Shown piece by piece: positions 1 through 5,063 of a stretch of DNA of 7,035 nt. Position 1 is the stretch's first letter, and each line of letters begins with the position of its first letter. The DNA is from an uncultured Flavobacteriaceae bacterium (GTDB lineage Bacteria > Bacteroidota > Bacteroidia > Flavobacteriales > Flavobacteriaceae), in contig CALJFV010000135.1 in the NCBI GenBank assembly GCA_938074515.1, positions 1 through 7,035 on the forward strand, written 5' to 3'. Below the pieces are notes generated by a model. That model saw nothing but the letters and a program-made list of their open reading frames with translations, was not told the DNA's origin and did not search any database. Both the position numbers and the translations under genes were made by a program.

Positions 1-1295
1 CCATAAATTGCAGCAGCAAATAAAAGCACACTCCAAAACGTAGACTTCATACCCACCGCTAAACCAGCGATTATATTGGTGGCTGCTCCAGTGGAAGAGT
101 TCTGTACGATATCCATAACTGGTTTTTTACCAAGACTTGTATAATAAGCGGTCACATATGAAATAAGTGCCCCTACAGCAAGACCAATACAGGCCGCATA
201 GAACACATTTAAAGAAGATATATCTTTGTAGCCTTCACCGAAGAATTTCATACTCATAGTTTCTGGCAGCATCCAATCGATTAGGAAATAACTAGCGATC
301 AAAGTCAAGACTATAGCAGCCCAGTTACCAGTATCTAAGGCCTTTTGTACCTGAGCTTCTTTTGCTGAATTATCTTTAATACTCACCAAGAAGGTTCCAA
401 TGATTGAGGCTAAAATCCCTACTCCAGCGATAACCAGAGGCAAAAGAATAGGGCCCATATTGTTAAAAGCATCCGAAAAAGGTGCGGAAACCGACATGTC
501 TCTAATTACATAGTTTCCGAGAACCATAGACGCCAATACAGTCGCCACATAAGAACCAAACAAGTCTGCACCCATACCGGCAACATCACCTACATTATCT
601 CCCACATTATCTGCAATCGTTGCAGGGTTACGTGGATCATCTTCGGGAATTCCCGCTTCCACTTTACCAACAAGGTCTGCGCCAACATCTGCGGCTTTAG
701 TATAAATACCTCCACCGACTCGTGCAAATAAAGCAATGCTTTCTGCTCCTAGTGAGAATCCTGCTAACGCTTCCAAAACTACAGTCATTTCATTATAGAA
801 ATTACCCCCGTCAGTGATGAACTGCCCTAAGAAGAACATAAAAAATAAACTTAATCCAAGAACCGCAAGTCCAGCAACACCAAGACCCATAACGGTACCT
901 CCTCCAAAAGAAACTTTCAGCGCTTGTGGCAAGCTCGTTTTGGCAGCCTCTGCCGTACGGGCATTTGCCTCAGTGGCAACACGCATTCCGATATTGCCCG
1001 CAAGTGCTGAAAAGATAGCACCAAATAAAAAGGCAGGAACAATCATCCAGCTGGTCGTTTCAACCATTGTTGAAATCAGGTATAAAAGTGCTGCAGCAAC
1101 GACAGCAAAAATTACCAACAATCGATATTCGGCATTGAGAAATGCTAAAGCACCTTCTTTGATGCTCTTTGAAATGCTTTGCATGCGTTCACTTCCTGCC
1201 GCTTGTTTTTTGACCCAACTCATTTTGACCAACATAAACAACAGTCCTAATACAGACAGTGCTACAGGGATGTAAATAATGTTTTGTTCTAGCAT
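1..1295 (-). CDS. hppA: Membrane-bound ion-pumping pyrophosphatase, N-terminal 431 residues (3' end beyond left edge)
   Basis: This enzyme hydrolyses cytoplasmic pyrophosphate and uses the energy to pump H+ (or Na+) across the inner membrane. Translating the minus strand from the ATG at 1295-1293 gives MLEQNIIYIPVALSVLGLLF, a first membrane helix, followed by several further hydrophobic helices. The family's substrate-binding signature is intact: RVGGGIYTKAADVGADLVGK at residues 192-211, E213, then EDDPRNPA at 218-225 and DNVGDNVGD at 229-237, which supply the Mg-PPi ligands. Family members have about 700-800 residues, so roughly the last 300 or more lie outside the window. That missing part includes the GNTT(A/K)A motif that separates K+-dependent from K+-independent enzymes. 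The helix-6 positions that carry the gate glutamate in Na+ pumps and in plant H+ pumps are G247 and A251 here, while a glutamate (E185) lies in helix 5, within SLGAESIALF. From what I recall of flavobacterial enzymes, this arrangement goes with H+ pumping. The family assignment is certain; the ion specificity is inferred. Confidence 0.97.
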   Translation of the reverse strand, partial: MLEQNIIYIPVALSVLGLLFMLVKMSWVKKQAAGSERMQSISKSIKEGALAFLNAEYRLLVIFAVVAAALLYLISTMVETTSWMIVPAFLFGAIFSALAGNIGMRVATEANARTAEAAKTSLPQALKVSFGGGTVMGLGVAGLAVLGLSLFFMFFLGQFITDGGNFYNEMTVVLEALAGFSLGAESIALFARVGGGIYTKAADVGADLVGKVEAGIPEDDPRNPATIADNVGDNVGDVAGMGADLFGSYVATVLASMVLGNYVIRDMSVSAPFSDAFNNMGPILLPLVIAGVGILASIIGTFLVSIKDNSAKEAQVQKALDTGNWAAIVLTLIASYFLIDWMLPETMSMKFFGEGYKDISSLNVFYAACIGLAVGALISYVTAYYTSLGKKPVMDIVQNSSTGAATNIIAGLAVGMKSTFWSVLLFAAAIY

Positions 1296-1338
1296 AATTG
1301 ATTATTTAGTAGGTTTTTATTACAATTTTTTGCGGTGG

Positions 1339-1368
1339 CAAAAGTAGTAAAATAGATCGGTTATCCAA
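1339..1368 (-). promoter_or_regulatory. Bacteroidetes-type promoter for hppA
   Basis: Read on the minus strand, TTG (1368-1366) is followed after 19 bases by TACTTTTG (1346-1339). This is a full match to the Bacteroidetes primary sigma factor consensus of a TTG around -33 and TAnnTTTG around -7. Transcription should start near 1333, leaving a leader of about 38 bases before the ATG at 1295. The leader has no purine-rich ribosome-binding site. The promoter implies that hppA can be transcribed independently of the upstream pdhB, although read-through over the 150-base gap is possible because I see no convincing terminator there. Confidence 0.75.
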
Positions 1369-1445
1369 CTGATTCTTATGGATTAATGCCCCCTAGACAA
1401 CATGTGGTTAACACTCCTATTTTATCAGAAAGTCTTTTATTACAC

Positions 1446-2429
1446 TCAAGATTTACGATACATCACTTTTTTCACTGCAGTAATGACATCCTCTTTATTG
1501 GGAAGCCACTCTGCAAGAAGGACCGGTGAATATGGCGCCGGGGTATCTGCTGTATTGATTTTCACAATCGGTGCGTCGAGATAGTCAAAGGCTTGAGATT
1601 GTACTTGATAGGTTATTTCTGTTGCCACATTACCGAAAGGCCAAGCCTCCTCAAGGATGACCAATCTGTTTGTTTTCTTTACACTATCCAAAATTGTTTT
1701 GTGGTCCATAGGACGAACGGTCCGCAAATCAATGATTTCGCATTCAATTCCCTCCTGAGCAAGAATGTCTGCTGCGGCGTAGGCTTCTTTGATGATTTTT
1801 CCGAAAGAAACGATGGTCACGTCTGAGCCTTTGCGTTTGATCTCAGCGACACCCAACGGGATAAGATACTCACCTTCTGGGACTTCACCTTTATCTCCAT
1901 ACATCTGCTCACTTTCCATAAAGATCACTGGGTCATCATCACGTATGGCACTCTTTAATAATCCCTTGGCATCGGCCGGGTTACTGGGCACCACTACTTT
2001 TAAGCCTGGAGTATTGGCGAACCAGCTTTCAAAGGCCTGAGAGTGTGTTGCCGCCAACTGTCCCGCAGAGGCTGTCGGGCCCCGAAAAACAATAGGACAA
2101 TTAAATTGTCCCCCGCTCATTTGACGAATTTTCGCCGCGTTATTGATGATTTGATCAATTCCAACTAATGAGAAGTTAAAGGTCATAAATTCAACGATTG
2201 GGCGATTGCCATTCATGGCAGAACCCGTGGCGATTCCAGCAAAACCCAATTCTGAGATTGGGGTATCAATAACACGCTTTGGCCCAAACTCGTCTAGCAT
2301 CCCTTTACTGGCCTTATAAGCGCCGTTGTATTCGGCAACTTCCTCGCCCATCAAATAAATGCTCTCATCTCGGCGCATTTCTTCACTCATCGCCTCGCAA
2401 ATCGCTTCTCTAAACTGAATCGTTTTCAT
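1446..2429 (-). CDS. pdhB: Pyruvate dehydrogenase complex E1 component, beta subunit
   Basis: This 327-residue protein is the beta half of the thiamine-diphosphate-dependent E1 heterotetramer, which decarboxylates pyruvate and acetylates the E2 lipoyl group. It matches human PDHB closely along its length. Landmarks are GEEVAEYNGAYK at 28-39, DTPISELGF at 55-63 with E60 (equivalent to human mature Glu59, which activates the thiamine aminopyrimidine), FMTFNF at 81-86, PIVFRGP at 112-118, THSQAF at 128-133 with H129 (equivalent to human His128), SAIRDDDPV at 160-168 and DLRTVRPMD at 234-242 in the C-terminal transketolase domain. I chose the ATG at 2429-2427. An in-frame ATG 15 codons upstream (2474) overlaps the likely promoter element, and the extra residues are basic and not family-like. 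A branched-chain 2-oxoacid E1 beta is the main alternative, but the YNGAYK and FMTFNF segments favour pyruvate. No E1 alpha, E2 or E3 gene lies next to it; I recall pdhB standing apart from pdhA in many flavobacteria. Confidence 0.95.
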   Translation of the reverse strand: MKTIQFREAICEAMSEEMRRDESIYLMGEEVAEYNGAYKASKGMLDEFGPKRVIDTPISELGFAGIATGSAMNGNRPIVEFMTFNFSLVGIDQIINNAAKIRQMSGGQFNCPIVFRGPTASAGQLAATHSQAFESWFANTPGLKVVVPSNPADAKGLLKSAIRDDDPVIFMESEQMYGDKGEVPEGEYLIPLGVAEIKRKGSDVTIVSFGKIIKEAYAAADILAQEGIECEIIDLRTVRPMDHKTILDSVKKTNRLVILEEAWPFGNVATEITYQVQSQAFDYLDAPIVKINTADTPAPYSPVLLAEWLPNKEDVITAVKKVMYRKS

Positions 2430-2471
2430 GATATTTAATGTCTGTTTGACCCTGATTTTTTTCAGGCGAAG

Positions 2472-2479
2472 CAAAAATA
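2472..2479 (-). promoter_or_regulatory. Candidate -7 element for pdhB
   Basis: On the minus strand TATTTTTG (2479-2472) fits the Bacteroidetes TAnnTTTG -7 consensus exactly. It lies 42 bases before the pdhB ATG at 2429, giving a leader of about 36 bases. No TTG is found at the usual spacing upstream, so only half of the promoter is supported. A/T-rich DNA yields such octamers easily, hence the moderate confidence. If real, it rules out translation from the in-frame ATG at 2474. Confidence 0.45.
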
Positions 2480-2530
2480 ATACTATTTGAAAAGTTTGCT
2501 TGATTTTTTGTCATAATTATGTGTTTTTAT

Positions 2531-2542
2531 TATGCATGCATA
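2531..2542. promoter_or_regulatory. Perfect 12-bp palindrome, possible operator between pdhB and etfB
   Basis: TATGCATGCATA reads identically on both strands. It lies in the 180-base divergent region, between the candidate pdhB -7 element (2472-2479) and the candidate etfB -7 element (2564-2571), centred about 27 bases upstream of the latter. The symmetry suits a dimeric regulator, but no regulator gene is present and the match may be chance. Twelve-base palindromes are expected about once per 4,096 positions in random sequence. Confidence 0.3.
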
Positions 2543-2563
2543 GTAAAATTGAGTGGATTATCG

Positions 2564-2571
2564 TATCTTCG
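2564..2571 (+). promoter_or_regulatory. Candidate -7 element for the etfBA transcription unit
   Basis: TATCTTCG matches TAnnTTTG at all fixed positions but one; this TTCG variant is one I recall seeing in flavobacterial promoters. It lies 38 bases before the etfB ATG, giving a leader of about 30 bases (A/C-rich, no Shine-Dalgarno). The only nearby TTG (2549-2551) is 12 bases upstream, closer than the usual 17-20, so the -33 element is missing or poor. That would fit an activated promoter. Confidence 0.45.
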
Positions 2572-2609
2572 TCACAACAAAATAACGACTCAAAAACTGT
2601 CCACTACCC

Positions 2610-3350
2610 ATGAAAATACTCGTGTGTATTAGTCATGTTCCAGACACGACTTCAAAAATTAATTTTAACGCCGACCAAACCGCCTTTGACACAGCGGGCG
2701 TTCAATATGTAATTAATCCAAATGACGAATTCGGGCTTACCCGAGCGCTTTGGCTCAAAGAAAAACAAGGCGCCACGATACACGTGGTCAATGTTGGTGG
2801 CCCTGAAACAGAACCCACATTGCGCAAGGCACTGGCCATTGGGGCTGATGAAGCCATTCGCGTAAATCAACCCGCCACAGATGGCTACAGTGTGGCACAA
2901 GCTTTATCGGCTATCGTCCAAGAAGGACAGTATGACTTAGTCATTGCCGGTCGCGAGTCTATTGATTACAATGGCGGCATGGTCCCTGGCATGTTAGCTA
3001 AGATTTGTGGCTATGCTTTTGTCAATACTTGCATCGGTCTTGAAATTGAAGGATCTTCTGTAACGGCTGTTCGAGAAATCGACGGAGGAAAAGAAAATTT
3101 AAAAACAACCTTGCCGCTGGTCATCGGTGGTCAAAAAGGATTGGTCGAAGAAAGTGATTTGCGCATTCCAAACATGAGAGGGATCATGCAAGCCCGTACC
3201 AAACCTTTACACGTAAAACAGACAGAAAACATAAATTCAATGTCTCAAACCCTGCGCTACGAAAAACCAGCGCCCAAGCAGGCCGTGACTTTGGTCGAAA
3301 ATGCCGAACAACTGATTAACTTATTGCACAACGAGGCCAAAGTCATTTAA
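2610..3350 (+). CDS. etfB: Electron transfer flavoprotein, beta subunit
   Basis: EtfB pairs with EtfA to form the soluble ETF heterodimer. This accepts electrons from acyl-CoA and related dehydrogenases at the FAD carried mainly by EtfA, and passes them towards the quinone pool. The protein has 246 residues, close to the family's usual 250-260. The N-terminus MKILVCISHVPDT (1-13) is the start of the nucleotide-binding fold, and YVINPNDEFGLTRAL (33-47) is conserved. The family signature is at 155-174, VREIDGGKENLKTTLPLVIG, followed by LRIPNMRGIMQARTK at 184-198. The loop that in mammalian and proteobacterial ETFs reads roughly DDDxNQTG and binds AMP is DYNGGMVPG here (119-127). The PROSITE-type signature also ends in G rather than a small residue such as T, A, C or S. 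I take this as a Bacteroidetes-clade EtfB. The start is supported by the family N-terminus. It is the first gene of a likely etfB-etfA unit. Confidence 0.95.
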   Translation: MKILVCISHVPDTTSKINFNADQTAFDTAGVQYVINPNDEFGLTRALWLKEKQGATIHVVNVGGPETEPTLRKALAIGADEAIRVNQPATDGYSVAQALSAIVQEGQYDLVIAGRESIDYNGGMVPGMLAKICGYAFVNTCIGLEIEGSSVTAVREIDGGKENLKTTLPLVIGGQKGLVEESDLRIPNMRGIMQARTKPLHVKQTENINSMSQTLRYEKPAPKQAVTLVENAEQLINLLHNEAKVI

Positions 3351-3403
3351 AAGACAACTAAAAGCCTTTGTAAAACGCTAACACCATAACAATCCTCAGC
3401 CTT

Positions 3404-4366
3404 ATGCCCATTCTAGTCTACGCAGAATCTGATCAAGGAATTTTTAAGAAAAGTACTCAAGAGCTTATTTCATTTGCCCGAGCCATGGCCGACCAAATGA
3501 ACACCGAGGTTATCGCCGCGGTGACGCAAGACCCCTCAAGTGCAGACCTAGGTCAATACGGCGCACATAAAGTATTGAACCTAGAAAACACCTTATTATC
3601 CACATTCAACGCGGAACTTGTCGCTGATGCCCTAAGTCAAGTTGCACGCGCCACTGGGGCCACCACCGTCATTGTCTCCTCAAGTGCCAATAGCCGATAT
3701 ATGGCTCCCTTATTAGCAGTATCCCTTGAGGCAGGATATGTGCCCAATGTGATTGGACTGCCTGAAACCTACACCCCTATTACCGTAGCGCACAATGTTT
3801 TCACAAACAAAGCAACGGCATTCACCACCTTACAAAGCGGCATCAGTATTTTAGGCCTGTCTAAAAATGCCTACGGCGTTCATCAATACGAGACCAACGC
3901 TGAAATCACCCCTCATGAGGTGACACTGACTTCTTCGTCAGTGGAAATCACCAGTTTAGACAAAGCATCGAATAAAGTTATGATTGCCGATGCTGAAGTA
4001 GTGGTTTCTGCAGGCCGCGGACTTAAAGGTCCGGAGAACTGGGGCATGATTGAAGAACTTGCTGAAGTCATGGGCGCAGCAACTGCTTGCTCGAAACCTG
4101 TAAGTGATTTAGGTTGGCGTCCTCATAGCGAGCACGTGGGCCAAACTGGAAAACCTGTTGCCTCTAATCTCTATATCGCCATTGGTATTAGTGGTGCGAT
4201 ACAGCATTTGGCAGGGATCAACTCCTCGAAAGTTAAAGTAGTAATCAATACAGACCCAGACGCACCCTTCTTTAAGGCAGCAGATTACGGAATCGTAGGA
4301 GATGCCTTTGAGATTGTTCCTGACTTAATTCAAAAATTGAGGGAGTTTAAAGCACAAAACGCATAA
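3404..4366 (+). CDS. etfA: Electron transfer flavoprotein, alpha subunit
   Basis: EtfA carries the FAD of the ETF heterodimer and docks with the dehydrogenases and with the membrane ETF:quinone oxidoreductase. The protein has 320 residues, normal for the family. Domain I (about 1-185) begins MPILVYAESDQGIFKK and contains VIVSSSANSRYMAPLLA at 89-105. The C-terminal FAD domain is complete: SAGRGLKGPENW at 202-213 with R205, SKPVSDLGWRP at 230-240, HVGQTGK at 244-250, LYIAIGISGAIQH at 256-268, and INTDPDAPFFKAADYGIVGD at 281-300. The HVGQTGK form resembles ordinary, non-bifurcating ETFs, whose typical motif is QVGQTGK. It lies 53 bases after etfB with no promoter or terminator that I can recognise, so the two are probably co-transcribed. 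No ETF:quinone oxidoreductase or acyl-CoA dehydrogenase gene is in the window, so the electron donors and acceptor are unknown. Confidence 0.96.
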   Translation: MPILVYAESDQGIFKKSTQELISFARAMADQMNTEVIAAVTQDPSSADLGQYGAHKVLNLENTLLSTFNAELVADALSQVARATGATTVIVSSSANSRYMAPLLAVSLEAGYVPNVIGLPETYTPITVAHNVFTNKATAFTTLQSGISILGLSKNAYGVHQYETNAEITPHEVTLTSSSVEITSLDKASNKVMIADAEVVVSAGRGLKGPENWGMIEELAEVMGAATACSKPVSDLGWRPHSEHVGQTGKPVASNLYIAIGISGAIQHLAGINSSKVKVVINTDPDAPFFKAADYGIVGDAFEIVPDLIQKLREFKAQNA

Positions 4367-4413
4367 TTTTCTTATTTTGGTGCTAGCAAGCACTTGAACT
4401 GTTTGCCCTTTGG

Positions 4414-4425
4414 TCTCGGCCGAGA
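4414..4425. promoter_or_regulatory. Perfect 12-bp GC-rich palindrome just upstream of the DUF151 gene
   Basis: TCTCGGCCGAGA is fully self-complementary and ends 15 bases before the ATG at 4441. It sits in a 74-base gap between etfA and the nuclease-family gene. As RNA it could fold into a 4-bp stem (TCTC with GAGA) with a GGCC loop near the ribosome-binding region; as DNA it could be an operator. No T-run follows, so it is not an intrinsic terminator. A weaker 5-bp inverted repeat (GTGCT, AGCA loop, AGCAC) lies at 4380-4393 in the same gap. Function is not demonstrated. Confidence 0.3.
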
Positions 4426-4440
4426 ATAACAACCACCGCC

Positions 4441-5061
4441 ATGAGCCTCGTGCGTCTTAACATTAAAGGAATCTCCTACAGCCAAACACAAAATGGGGCC
4501 TATGCCCTTATTTTGAGCGAAGAAGACGGCGAGCGTAAACTCCCTATTGTCATTGGGGCTTTTGAAGCCCAATCCATCGCCATCGCCTTAGAGAATGAGA
4601 TCCGTCCACCAAGGCCATTGACCCATGATTTATTCAAAACCTTTGCGGATCGTTTTGGCATCGTGGTCAAGCAAGTAATTATCCATAAACTTGTTGACGG
4701 TGTTTTCTACTCAAGTATTATTGCCGAGCGCGGAGCCGATGAAGAAATTTTAGATGCCCGAACAAGCGACGCAATCGCTTTGGCCCTTAGATTTAATGCC
4801 CCCATTTTTACCTATAAAGATATCCTGAGTCAGGCGGGTATTCACTTGCAGACAACCCCGGTTAATCAAGATGAGTCGGAACAACAGGATGGGGCGATTG
4901 CCAAGTTGCTCGATCAAGATACTGAACAGGAGCCAAAAAGTCTAGACTACGCAAAACACACCTTAAAGGAAATCAAAGAACTCCTAAGCAAAGCCATTAC
5001 ACAAGAGGATTATGAAACCGCGGCACGACTGCGGGACGAATTATCCAAACGAAACAAATAA
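4441..5061 (+). CDS. Bifunctional nuclease (DUF151/BFN) family protein with C-terminal UVR motif
   Basis: The protein has 206 residues in two parts. Residues 1-135 form a DUF151/BFN domain (Pfam Bifunc_nuclease): LPIVIGAFEAQSIAIALE at 34-51, RPLTHDLF at 58-65, and DARTSDAIALALRFNAPIF at 105-123 are its conserved blocks. The family is named after a plant protein reported to have RNase and DNase activity, and other members (for example the mycobacterial and Thermotoga ones) are structurally known; whether the bacterial versions are nucleases is not settled. After a polar, acidic linker (about 136-167) comes a UvrB/UvrC-type helical hairpin at about 174-205, with EDYETAARLRDEL (189-201) as its core. 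In UvrB and UvrC this motif mediates protein-protein contact. I recall this two-part form as common in Bacteroidetes. The stop codon is 2 bases before the transporter start, so the two are almost certainly co-transcribed. The role is unknown; a nucleotide or nucleic-acid function is suggested only by family and neighbours. Confidence 0.88.
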   Translation: MSLVRLNIKGISYSQTQNGAYALILSEEDGERKLPIVIGAFEAQSIAIALENEIRPPRPLTHDLFKTFADRFGIVVKQVIIHKLVDGVFYSSIIAERGADEEILDARTSDAIALALRFNAPIFTYKDILSQAGIHLQTTPVNQDESEQQDGAIAKLLDQDTEQEPKSLDYAKHTLKEIKELLSKAITQEDYETAARLRDELSKRNK

Positions 5062-5063
5062 GT

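Noticed and set aside
814..1275. Plus-strand open frame of 153 codons
   Set aside because: It lies wholly antisense to the hppA coding sequence, whose translation matches a known family throughout. The plus-strand product is low-complexity and resembles no family.
1296..1445. Search for a terminator or small gene between pdhB and hppA
   Set aside because: Only short palindromes such as GTTAAC and ACATGT are present. There is no stable hairpin with a T-run and no coding frame with a recognisable product; the only supported feature is the hppA promoter.
2430..2474. Extended N-terminus for pdhB from an upstream ATG
   Set aside because: The extra 15 residues are basic and not seen in E1 beta proteins, the family N-terminus begins at the ATG at 2429, and the upstream ATG overlaps the candidate -7 element.
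4374..4380. TATTTTGG-like sequence just after etfA as a promoter for the DUF151 gene
   Set aside because: It misses the TAnnTTTG consensus at the seventh base and has no TTG at a suitable distance upstream.
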